In this document: positions 27,345-38,000 of the stretch, in pieces | Position numbering within the stretch: the stretch's first letter is position 1 | Layout of the letters: each line of letters starts with the position of its first letter | Source of the DNA: Ocypus olens | Taxonomy: Eukaryota > Arthropoda > Insecta > Coleoptera > Staphylinidae | Length of the DNA stretch: 64,000 nt | Direction: 5' to 3' | Assembly: GCA_910593695.2 (NCBI GenBank) | Contig: OU343057.1 | Location: 62,001-126,000 of the forward strand | Program-made: the position numbers and the translations under genes | Notes under the pieces: generated by a model | Told to the model about the DNA's origin: nothing | Databases searched by the model: none | What the model saw: only the letters and a program-made list of their open reading frames with translations

Positions 27345-29117
27345 TTTACTAAACGCTCGCTCCGAAACCGCTCGCTCTAAAACCGCTCGCTTCAAAACCG
27401 CTCGCTTTAAAACCGCTCGCTCCAAAACCGCTCGCTCCTAAACCGCTCGCTCCGAAACCGCTCGCTCCAAAACCGCTCGTTCCAAAACCGCTCGCTCTGA
27501 AACCGCTCGAATCAAAACCGCTCGAATCAAAACCGCTTGCTCCAAAACCGCTCGAATCAAAACCGCTCGCTACAAAATGGATCGCTCCAAACCGCTCGCT
27601 CCAAAATGGATCGCTCCAAACCGCTCGCTCCAAAACCGCTCGCTCCAAAATGGATCGCTCCAAACCGCTCGCTCCAAAACCGCTTGCTCCAAACCGCTCG
27701 CTCCAAAATGGATCGCTCCAAACCGCTCGCTCCAAAATGAATCGCTCCAAACCGCTCGCTCCAAAATGGATCACTCCAAACCGCTCGCTCCAAAACCGCT
27801 CGCTCCGAAACCGCTCGCTCCAAAACCGCTCGTTCCAAAACCGCTCGTTCCAAAACCGCTCGCTCTGAAACCGCTCGAATCAAAACCGCTTGCTCCAAAA
27901 CCGCTCGAATCAAAACCGCTTGCTCCAAAACCGCTCGAATCAAAACCGCTTGCTCCAAAACCGCTCGAATCAAAACCGCTCGCTCCAAAATGGATCGCTC
28001 CAAACCGCTCGCTCCAAAATGGATCGCTCTAAACCGCTTGCTCCAAAACCGCTTGCTTCCATCCGCTCGCTCCAAAATAGATCGCTCCAAACCGCTCGCT
28101 CCTAAATGGATCGCTCCAAACCGCTCGCTCCAAAATGGATCACTCCAAACCGCTCGCTCCAAAATGGATCGCTCCAAACCGCTCGCTCCAAAACCGCTCG
28201 CTCCGGAACCGCTCGCTCCAAAACCGCTCGTTCCAAAACCGCTCGAATCAAAACCGCTCGTTCCAAAACCGCTCGAATCAAAACCGCTTGCTCCAAAACC
28301 GCTCGAATCAAAACCGGTCGCTCCAAACCGCTCGCTCCAAAATGGATCGCTCCAAACCGCTCGCTCCAAAATGGATCACTCCAAACCGCTCGCTCCAAAA
28401 TGGATCGCTCCAAAACCGCTCGCTCCAAAACCGCTCGCTCTGAAACCGCTCGCTCCAAAACCGCTCGCTCCAAAACCGCTCGTTCCAAAACCGCTCGAAT
28501 CAAAACCGCTCGTTCCAAAACCGCTCGAATCAAAACCGCTTGCTCCAAAACCGCTCGAATCAAAACCGCTCGCTCCAAACCGCCCGCTCCAAAACCGCTC
28601 GCTCCAAAACCGCTCGCTCCAAAACCGCTCGCTCAAAAACCGCTCGCTCCAAAACCGCTCGCTCCGAACCGCTCGCTCCAAAATGGATCGCTCCAAACCG
28701 CTCGCTCCAAAATGGATCACTCCAAACCGCTCGCTCCAAAATGGATCGCTCCAAACCGCTCGCTCCAAAACCGCTCGCTCCAAAACCGCTCGCTCCGAAA
28801 CCGCTCGCTCCAAAACCGCTCGTTCCAAAACCGCTCGAATCAAAACCGCTCGTTCCAAAACCGCTCGAATCAAAACCGCTCGCTCCAAAACCGCTCGAAT
28901 CAAAACCGCTCGGTCCAAAACCGCTCGAATCAAAACCGCTCAGTCAAATCCGCTCAAATCAAAACCGATCAGTCCAAAACCACTCGAATCAAAACCGCTC
29001 GCTCCAAAACCGATCGAATCAAAACCGCTCGCTCCGAAACCGCTCGCTCCAAAACCGCTCAGTCCAAAACCACTCGAATCAAAACCGCTCAGTCCAAAAC
29101 CGCTCGAATCAAAACCG
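27345..29117 (+). repeat. 15-bp minisatellite family B, block B4
   Basis: About 118 units, the longest B block. It is rich in AAAATGGATCGCTCC/AAACCGCTCGCTCC dimers (27,575-28,160 and 28,330-28,410) and in CGTTCC and CTTGCTCC variants that are rare in B2 and B3. An internal pattern (dimers, then CTCGTTCC with CTCGAATC pairs) recurs near 27,790-27,990, 28,190-28,320, 28,440-28,565 and 28,790-28,880. Its final 210 bases carry the same ordered CTCGGTCC, CAAATC, GATCAGTCC and CACTCGAATC variants as B1 to B3, followed by the same B-to-A junction. No gene is supported. Confidence 0.95.
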
Positions 29118-29248
29118 AGATTAACAAAACTGAGATTTACAAAACTGAGATTTACAAAACTGAGATTAACAAAACTGAGATTGACAAAACTGAGATTTAC
29201 AAAACTGAGATTTGCAAAACTGAGATTCACAAAACTGAGATTTACAAA
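29118..29248 (+). repeat. Family A stub, block A5, truncated by the 505-bp array
   Basis: About nine family A units. They open with the ordered variants that start A2, A3 and A4 (GATTAAC, two GATTTAC, GATTAAC, GATTGAC), then GATTTAC, GATTTGC and GATTCAC. The block then runs into an A-tract and the 505-bp satellite. The stub shows that a longer A block was cut, or that the 505-bp array was joined inside it. Confidence 0.92.
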
Positions 29249-29262
29249 AAAAGGAAGAACAC
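29244..29262. other. Junction between the 15-bp arrays and the 505-bp array
   Basis: The sequence TTTACAAAAAAAGGAAGAAC joins a family A unit (TTTACAAAA) to the part of the 505-bp monomer that normally reads GATGAAAAAAAAGGTAAAAC. The two sides share a run of A, so the break cannot be placed to the base and is consistent with microhomology joining. The first 505-bp monomer is more diverged than later ones (ACAATGATAATTAAG for ACGATGATTATTAAG, and ACAGACGAGG for ACACACGAGG), as expected at an array edge. Confidence 0.85.
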
Positions 29263-29328
29263 AAGCGTCTACAATGATAATTAAGAAAGTAGATTTTTTC
29301 GATTTTTTCCATTTTCGAGTTTTTTTGC

Positions 29329-29415
29329 TGACGCGTCACGGCCTTAAAATTGACATTTGTTCCTGCGAAAAAACATTTTCTGAAGCGTCTTGAAGCGATC
29401 TTTCGAGTGACGTCA
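29329..29415. promoter_or_regulatory. Paired TGACG palindromes in the 505-bp monomer (first copy)
   Basis: TGACGCGTCA (29329-29338) and TGACGTCA (29408-29415) are perfect palindromes starting 79 bp apart. The 8-mer is identical to the canonical cAMP response element bound by CREB/ATF-type bZIP factors. The 10-mer has the same half-sites two bases further apart. The pair recurs in almost every monomer (next copy 29834 and 29913). The 10-mer varies to TGACGAGTCA or TGACACGTCA, while the 8-mer was constant in every monomer I read except one near 56,479 (GGACGTCA). Binding is an inference from sequence only. The palindromes may have no function. Confidence 0.4.
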
Positions 29416-29798
29416 AGAAACTCCGGATCCAACCAGTGGTTTCTTCAGAAAATCATTTTTAGTGCAATTTTTGTTAAAAAGTAAGAAGGGGGGACCCTTG
29501 GATAAAATTTCGGGTTTTTGTCAAAAATTAAAAATCCCCAATTTTAATCAAATCCGACTAACTGACAGACGAGGAACACAGATCTTCAATCCGCGTTCAA
29601 ATTGGATTCTTCGTTCGGCCGCTACAGCCGTTCAAAGTGTGAAAAAATCGACTTTTTTCAAGAAATTTCATGGTGACTGGCTAACTTTTTTGCAATTTTC
29701 TCTGGATGAAATTTTTTAACGGCAATCGTTTTATCTCGTTCTTCTGATGAAAAAAAAGGTAAAACACAAGCGTCTACGATGATTATTAAGAAAGTTGA

Positions 29799-29831
29799 TT
29801 TTTTCGATTTTTTCCATTTTCGAGTTTTTTT
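29799..29831. other. Phased T-tracts in the 505-bp monomer (possible bent DNA)
   Basis: Four T-tracts of 6, 6, 4 and 7 bases start at 29799, 29808, 29817 and 29825, spaced 9, 9 and 8 bp. Near-helical spacing of A/T-tracts can curve DNA, a property reported for several satellites. Here the spacing is shorter than the 10 to 10.5 bp that is optimal for planar bending. The tracts recur in nearly every monomer, and one copy (near 32,835) has lost 16 bp of them. Confidence 0.4.
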
Positions 29832-30471
29832 GCTGACGCGTCACGGCCTTAAAATTGACATTTGTGCCTGCGAAAGTACATTTTCTGAAGCGTCTTGAAG
29901 CGATCTTTCGAGTGACGTCAAGAAACTCCGGATCAAACCAGTGGTTTCTTCAGAAAATCATTTTTAGTGCAATTTTTGTTAAAAAGTAATAAGGGGGGAC
30001 CCTTGGATAAAATTTCGGGTTTTTGTCAAAAATTAAAAATCCCCAATTTTAATCAAATCTGACTAATTGACACACGAGGAACACAGATCTTCAATCCGCG
30101 TTCAAATTGGATTCTTCGTTCGGCCGCTACAGCCGTTCAAAGTGTGAAAAAATCGACTTTTTTCAAAAAATTTCACGGTGACTGGCTAACTTTTTTGCAA
30201 TTTTCTCTGGATGAAATTTTTTAACGGCAATCGTTTTATCTAGTTCTTCTGATGAAAAAAAAGGTATACTTCATTGGTCTACGATGATTATTAAGAAAGT
30301 TGATTTTTTCGATTTTTTCCATTTTCGAGTTTTTTTGCTGACGAGTCACGGCCTTAAAATTGACATTTGTTCCTGCGAAATAACATTTTCTGAAGCGTCT
30401 TGAAGCGATCTTTCGAGTGACGTCAAGAAACTCCGGATCCAACCAGTGGTTTCTTCAGGATATCATTTTTA

Positions 30472-32491
30472 GTGCAATTTTTGTTAAAAAGTAAGAAGGG
30501 GGGACCCTTGGATAAAATTTCGGGTTTTTGTCAAAAATTAAAAATCCCCAATTTTAATCAAATCCGACTAACTGACACACGAGGAACACAGATCTTCAAT
30601 CCGCGTTCAAATTGGATTCTTCGTTCGGCCGCTACAGCCGTTCAAAGTGTGCAAAAATCGACTTTTTTCAAAAAATTTCATGGTGACTGGCTAACTTTTT
30701 TGCAATTTTCTCTGGATGAAATTTTTTAACGGCAATCGTTTTATCTCGTTCTTCTGATGAAAAAAAAGGTAAAACACAAGCGTCTACGATGATTATTAAG
30801 AAAGTTGATTTTTTCGATTTTTTCCATTTTCGAGTTTTTTTGCTGACGAGTCACGGCCTTAAAATTGACATTTGTTCCTGCGAAAAAACATTTTCTGAAG
30901 CGTCTTGAAGCGATCTTTCGAGTGACGTCAAGAAACTCCGGATCCAACCAGTGGTTTCTTCAGGAAATCATTTTTAGTGCAATTTTTGTTAAAAAGTAAG
31001 AAGGGGGGACCCTTGGATAAAATTTCGGGTTTTTGTCAAAAATTAAAAATCCCCAATTTTAATCAAATCCGACTAATTGACACTCGAGGAACACTGATCT
31101 TCAATCCGCGTTCAAATTGGATTCTTCGTTCGGCCGCTACAGCCGTTCAAATTGTGAAAAAATCTACTTTTTTCAAAAAATTTCATAGTGACTGGCTAAC
31201 TTTTTTGCAATTTTTTCTGGATGAAATTTTTTAACGGCAATCGTTTTATCTCGTTCTTCTGATGAAAAAAAAGGTAAAACACAAGCGTCTACGATGATTA
31301 TTAAGAAAGTTGATTTTTTCGATTTTTTCCATTTTCGAGTTTTTTTGCTGACGCGTCACGGCCTTGAAATTGACATTTGTGCCTGCGAAAGTACATTTTC
31401 TGAAGCGTCTTGAAGCGATCTTTCGAGTGACGTCAAGAAACTCCGGATCCAACCAGTGGTTTCTTCAGGAAATCATTTTTAGTGCAATTTTTGTTAAAAA
31501 GTAAGAAGGGGGGACCCTTGGATAAAATTTCGGGTTTTTGTCAAAAATTAAAAATCCCCAATTTTAATCAAATCCGACTAACTGACACACGAGGAACACA
31601 GATCTTCAATCCGCGTTCAAATTGGATTCTTCGTTCGGCCGCTACAGCCGTTCAAAGTGTGCAAAAATCGACTTTTTTCAAAAAATTTCATGGTGACTGG
31701 CTAACTTTTTTGCAATTTTCTCTGGATGAAATTTTTTAACGGCAATCGTTTTATCTCGTTCTTCTGATGAAAAAAAAGGTAAAACACAAGCGTCTACGAT
31801 GATTATTAAGAAAGTTGATTTTTTCGATTTTTTCCATTTTCGAGTTTTTTTGCTGACGAGTCACGGCCTTAAAATTGACATTTGTTCCTGCGAAAAAACA
31901 TTTTCTGAAGCGTCTTGAAGCGATCTTTCGAGTGACGTCAAGAAACTCCGGATCCAACCAGTGGTTTCTTCAGGAAATCATTTTTAGTGCAATTTTTGTT
32001 AAAAAGTAAGAAGGGGGGACCCTTGGATAAAATTTCGGGTTTTTGTCAAAAATTAAAAATCCCCAATTTTAATAAAATCCGACTAATTGACACTCGAGGA
32101 ACACTGATCTTCAATCCGCGTTCAAATTGGATTCTTCGTTCGGCCGCTACAGCCGTTCAAATTGTGAAAAAATCTACTTTTTTCAAAAAATTTCATAGTG
32201 ACTGGCTAACTTTTTTGCAATTTTTTCTGGATGAAATTTTTTAACGGCAATCGTTTTATCTCGTTCTTCTGATGAAAAAAAAGGTAAAACACAAGCGTCT
32301 ACGATGATTATTAAGAAAGTTGATTTTTTCGATTTTTTCCATTTTCGAGTTTTTTTGCTGACGCGTCACGGCCTTAAAATTGACATTTGTGCCTGCGAAA
32401 GTACATTTTCTGAAGCGTCTTGAAGCGATCTTTCGAGTGACGTCAAGAAACTCCGGATCCAACCAGTGGTTTCTTCAGGAAATCATTTTTA
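30472..32491 (+). repeat. 1010-bp dimeric higher-order repeat, two copies
   Basis: Monomers alternate between two types. One has CTGACACACGAGG and AAAGTGTGCAAAAATCG (from 30472 and 31482). The other has TTGACACTCGAGGAACACTG, AAATTGTGAAAAAATC, CATAGTGACTGG and TTTTTTCTGG (from 30977 and 31987). Units 30472-31481 and 31482-32491 match almost base for base. One difference I saw is AATAAAATCC for AATCAAATCC near 32,071. Confidence 0.88.
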
Positions 32492-34495
32492 GTGCAATTT
32501 TTGTTAAAAAGTAAGAAGGGGGGACCCTTGGATAAAATTTCGGGTTTTTGTCAAAAATTAAAAATCCCCAATTTTAATCAAATCCGACTAATTGACACTC
32601 GAGGAACACAGATCTTCAATCCGCGTTCAAATTGGATTCTTCGTTCGGCCGCTACAGCCGTTCAAATTGTGAAAAAATCTACTTTTTTCAAAAAATTTCA
32701 TGGTGACTGGCTAACTTTTTTGCAATTTTCTCTGGATGAAATTTTTTAACGGCAATCGTTTTATCTCGTTCTTCTGATGAAAAAAAAGGTAAAACACAAG
32801 CGTCTACGATGATTATTAAGAAAGTTGATTTTTTCGAGTTTTTTTGCTGACGAGTCACGGCCTTAAAATTGACATTTGTTCCTGCGAAAAAACATTTTCT
32901 GAAGCGTCTTGAAGCGATCTTTCGAGTGACGTCAAGAAACTCCGGATCCAACCAGTGGTTTCTTCAGGAAATCATTTTTAGTGCAATTTTTGTTAAAAAG
33001 TAAGAAGGGGGGACCCTTGGATAAAATTTCGGGTTTTTGTCAAAAATTAAAAATCCCCAATTTTAATCAAATCCGACTAATTGACACACGAGGAACACAG
33101 ATCTTCAATCCGCGTTCAAATTGGATTCTTCGTTCGGCCGCTACAGCCGTTCAAAGTGTGAAAAAATCGACTTTTTTCAAAAAATTTCATGGTGACCGGC
33201 TAACTTTTTTGCAATTTTCTCTGGATGAAATTTTTTAACTGCAATCGTTTTATCTCGTTCTTCTGATGAAAAAAAAGGTAAAACACAAGCGTCTACGATG
33301 ATTATTAAGAAAGTTGATTTTTTCGATTTTTTCCATTTTCGAGTTTTTTTGCTGACGCGTCACGGCCTTGAAATTGACATTTGTGCCTGCGAAAGTACAT
33401 TTTCTGAAGCGTCTTGAAGCGATCTTTCGAGTGACGTCAAGAAACTCCGGATCCAACCAGTGGTTTCTTCAGGAAATCATTTTTAGTGCAATTTTTGTTA
33501 AAAAGTAAGAAGGGGGGACCCTTGGATAAAATTTCGGGTTTTTGTCAAAAATTAAAAATCCCCAATTTTAATCAAATCCGACTAATTGACACTCGAGGAA
33601 CACAGATCTTCAATCCGCGTTCAAATTGGATTCTTCGTTCGGCCGCTACAGCCGTTCAAATTGTGAAAAAATCTACTTTTTTCAAAAAATTTCATGGTGA
33701 CTGGCTAACTTTTTTGCAATTTTCTCTGGATGAAATTTTTTAACGGCAATCGTTTTATCTCGTTCTTCTGATGAAAAAAAAGGTAAAACACAAGCGTCTA
33801 CGATGATTATTAAGAAAGTTGATTTTTTCGATTTTTTCCATTTTCGAGTTTTTTTGCTGACGAGTCACGGCCTTAAAATTGACATTTGTTCCTGCGAAAA
33901 AACATTTTCTGAAGCGTCTTGAAGCGATCTTTCGAGTGACGTCAAGAAACTCCGGATCCAACCAGTGGTTTCTTTAGGAAATCATTTTTAGTGCAATTTT
34001 TGTTAAAAAGTAAGAAGGGGGGACCCTTGGATAAAATTTCGGGTTTTTGTCAAAAATTAAAAATCCCCAATTTTAATCAAATCCGACTAATTGACACACG
34101 AGGAACACAGATCTTCAATCCGCGTTCAAATTGGATTCTTCGTTCGGCCGCTACAGCCGTTCAAAGTGTGAAAAAATCGACTTTTTTCAAAAAATTTCAT
34201 GGTGACCGGCTAACTTTTTTGCAATTTTCTCTGGATGAAATTTTTTAACTGCAATCGTTTTATCTCGTTCTTCTGATGAAAAAAAAGGTATACTTCAATG
34301 GTCTACGATGATTATTAAGAAAGTTGATTTTTTCGATTTTTTCCATTTTCGAGTTTTTTTGCTGACGCGTCACGGCCTTAAAATTGACATTTGTTCCTGC
34401 GAAAAAACATTTTCTGAAGCGTCTTGAAGCGATCTTTCGAGTGACGTCAAGAAACTCCGGATCCAACCAGTGGTTTCTTCAGGAAATCATTTTTA
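32492..34495 (+). repeat. Second dimeric higher-order repeat, two copies (one 16 bp shorter)
   Basis: Monomers with ATTGTGAAAAAATCTAC (from 32492 and 33486) alternate with monomers carrying GGTGACCGGC and AACTGCAATCG (from 32981 and 33991). The first copy is 994 bp because 16 bp are missing near 32,835, where GATTTTTTCGATTTTTTCCATTTTCGAG is reduced to GATTTTTTCGAG. That is a clean loss between short TTTTCGA repeats. Confidence 0.82.
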
Positions 34496-35000
34496 GTGCA
34501 ATTTTCGTTAAAAAGTAAGAAGGGGGGACCCTTGGATAAAATTTCGGGTTTTTGTCAAAAATTAAAAATCCCCAATTTTAATCAAATCCGACTAATTGAC
34601 ACACGAGGAACACAGATCTTCAATCCGCGTTCAAATTGGATTCTTCGTTCGGCCGCTACAGCCGTTCAAAGTGTGAAAAAATCGACTTTTTTCAAAAAAT
34701 TTCATGGTGACCGGCTAACTTTTTTGCAATTTTCTCTGGATGAAATTTTTTAACTGCAATCGTTTTATCTCGTTCTTCTGATGAAAAAAAAGGTATACTT
34801 CAATGGTCTACGATGATTATTAAGAAAGTTAATTTTTTCGATTTTTTCCATTTTCGAGTTTTTTTGCTGACGCGTCACGGCCTTAAAATTGACATTTGTG
34901 CCTGCGAAAGTACATTTTCTGAAGCGTCTTGAAGCGATCTTTCGAGTGACGTCAAGAAACTCCGGATCCAACCAGTGGTTTCTTCAGAAAATCATTTTTA

Positions 35001-38000
35001 GTGCAATTTTTGTTAAAAAGTAAGAAGGGGGGACCCTTGGATAAAATTTCGGGTTTTTGTCAAAAATTAAAAATCCCCAATTTTAATCAAATCCGACTAA
35101 CTGACACACGAGGAACACAGATCTTCAATCCGCGTTCAAATTGGATTCTTCGTTCGGCCGCTACAGCCGTTCAAAGTGTGAAAAAATCGACTTTTTTCAA
35201 AAAATTTCATGGTGACCGGCTAACTTTTTTGCAATTTTCTCTGGATGAAATTTTTTAACAGCAATCGTTTTATCTCGTTCTTCTGATGAAAAAAAAGGTA
35301 TACTTCAATGGTCTACGATGATTATTAAGAAAGTTGATTTTTTCGATTTTTTACATTTTCGAGTTTTTTTGCTGACGCGTCACGGCCTTAAAATTGACAT
35401 TTGTGCCTGCGAAAGTACATTTTCTGAAGCGTCTTGAAGCGATCTTTCGAGTGACGTCAAGAAACTCCGGATCCAACCAGTGGTTTCTTCAGAAAATCAT
35501 TTTTAGTGCAATTTTTGTTAAAAAGTAAGTAGGGGGGACCCTTGGATAAAATTTCGGGTTTTTGTCAAAAATTAAAAATCCCCAATTTTAATCAAATCTG
35601 ACTAATTGACACACGAGGAACACAGATCTTCAATCCGCGTTCAAATTGGATTCTTCGTTCGGCCGCTACAGCCGTTCAAAGTGTGAAAAAATCGACTTTT
35701 TTCAAAAAATTTCATGCTGACTGGCTAACTTTTTTGCAATTTTCTCTGGATGAAATTTTTTAACGGCAATCGTTTTATCTCGTTCTTCTGATGAAAAAAA
35801 AGGTAAAACACAAGCGTCTACGATGATTATTAAGAAAGTTGATTTTTTCGATTTTTTCCATTTTCGAGTTTTTTTGCTGACGCGTCACGGCCTTAAAATT
35901 GACATTTGTTTCTGCGAAAAAACATTTTCTGAAGCGTCTTGAAGCGATCTTTCGAGTGACGTCAAGAAACTCCGGATCCAACCAGTGGTTTCTTCAGGAA
36001 ATCATTTTTAGTGCAATTTTTGTTAAAAAGTAAGAAGGGGGGACCCTTGGATAAAATTTCGGGTTTTTGTCAAAAATTAAAAATCCCCAATTTTAATCAA
36101 ATCTGACTAATTGACACACGAGGAACACAGATCTTCAATCCGCGTTCAAATTGGATTCTTCGTTCGGCCGCTACAGCCGTTCAAAGTGTGAAAAAATCGA
36201 CTTTTTTCAAAAAATTTCACGGTGACTGGCTAACTTTTTTGCAATTTTCTCTGGATGAAATTTTTTAACGGCAATCGTTTTATCTCGTTCTTCTGATGAA
36301 AAAAAGGTAAAACACAAGCGTCTACGATGATTATTAAGAAAGTTGATTTTTTCGATTTTTTCCATTTTCGAGTTTTTTTGCTGACGCGTCACGGCCTTAA
36401 AATTGACATTTGTGCCTGCGAAAGTACATTTTCTGAAGCGTCTTGAAGCGATCTTTCGAGTGACGTCAAGAAACTCGGGATCCAACCAGTGGTTTCTTCA
36501 GAAAATCATTTTTAGTGCAATTTTTGTTAAAAAGTAAGAAGGGGGGACCCTTGGATAAAATTTCGGGTTTTTGTCAAAAATTAAAAATCCCCAATTTTAA
36601 TCAAATCTGACTAATTGACACATGTGGAACACAGATCTTCAATCCGCGTTCAAATTGGATTCTTTGTTCGGCCGCTACAGCCGTTCAAAGTGTGAAAAAA
36701 TCGACTTTTTTCAAAAAATTTCATGGTGACTGGCTAACTTTTTTGCAATTTTCTCTAGATAAAAATTTTTTAACGGCAATCGTTTTATCTCGTTCTTCTG
36801 ATGAAAAAAAAGGTAAAACACAAGCGTCTACGATGATTATTAAGAAAGTTGATTTTTTCGATTTTTTCCATTTTCGAGTTTTTTTGCTGACGCGTCACGG
36901 CCTTAAAATTGACATTTGTTCCTGCGAAAAAACATTTTCTGAAGCGTCTTGAAGCGATCTTTCGAGTGACGTCAAGAAACTCCGGATCCAACCAGTGGTT
37001 TCTTCAGAAAATCATTTTTAGTGCAATTTTTGTTAAAAGGTAAGAAGGGGGGACCCTTGGATAAAATTTCGGGTTTTTGTCAAAAATTAAAAATCCCCAA
37101 TTTTAATCAAATCTGACTAATTGACACACGAGGAACACAGATCTTCAATCCGCGTTCAAATTGGATTCTTTGTTCGGCCGCTACAGCCGTTCAAAGTGTG
37201 AAAAAATCGACTTTTTTCAAAAAATTTCATGGTGACTGGCTAACTTTTTTGCAATTTTCTCTGGATGAAATTTTTTAACGGCAATCATTTTATCTCGTTC
37301 TTCTGATGAAAAAAAAGGTAAAACACAAGCGTCTACGATGATTATTAAGAAAGTTGATTTTTTCGATTTTTTCCATTTTCGAGTTTTTTTGCTGACGAGT
37401 CACGGCCTTAAAATTGACATTTGTTCCTGCGAAAAAACATTTTCTGAAGCGTCTTGAAGCGATCTTTCGAGTGACGTCAAGAAACTCCGGATCCAACCAG
37501 TGGTTTCTTCAGGAAATCATTTTTAGTGCAATTTTTGTTAAAAAGTAAGAAGGGGGGACCCTTGGATAAAATTTCGGGTTTTTGTCAAAAATTAAAAATC
37601 CCCAATTTTAATCAAATCCGACTAATTGACACACGAGGAACACAGATCTTCAATCCGCGTTCAAATTGGATTCTTCGTTCGGCCGCTACAGCCGTTCAAA
37701 GTGTGAAAAAATCGACTTTTTTCAAAAAATTTCATGGTGACCGGCTAACTTTTTTGCAATTTTCTCTGGATGAAATTTTTTAACTGCAATCGTTTTATCT
37801 CGTTCTTCTGATGAAAAAAAAGGTATACTTCAATGGTCTACGATGATTATTAAGAAAGTTGATTTTTTCGATTTTTTCCATTTTCGAGTTTTTTTGCTGA
37901 CGCGTCACGGCCTTAAAATTGACATTTGTGCCTGCGAAAGTACATTTTCTGAAGCGTCTTGAAGCGATCTTTCGAGTGACGTCAAGAAACTCCGGATCCA

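Noticed and set aside
1..29248. CRISPR array
   Set aside because: The repeat has no unique spacers. The unit is continuous at 15 bp over many kilobases and no cas genes are present.
29630..29650. CENP-B box in the monomer (TTCGTTCGGCCGC region)
   Set aside because: It lacks the required TTCG-N4-A-N2-CGGG arrangement, so I do not call a centromere protein site.
30236..30442. 68-codon reverse frame repeated in most 505-bp monomers
   Set aside because: It begins at TTG. Its ends are altered freely by A-tract length changes, and some monomers gain a stop (TTTTTTACATT near 35,350). There is no conserved domain.
30472..30729. 85-codon forward frame repeated in most 505-bp monomers
   Set aside because: It begins at GTG, not ATG. 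Many monomers have a TGA where TCCGAC becomes TCTGAC (for example from 35506, 36011, 37021 and 38031). It occurs because the monomers are copies of each other.
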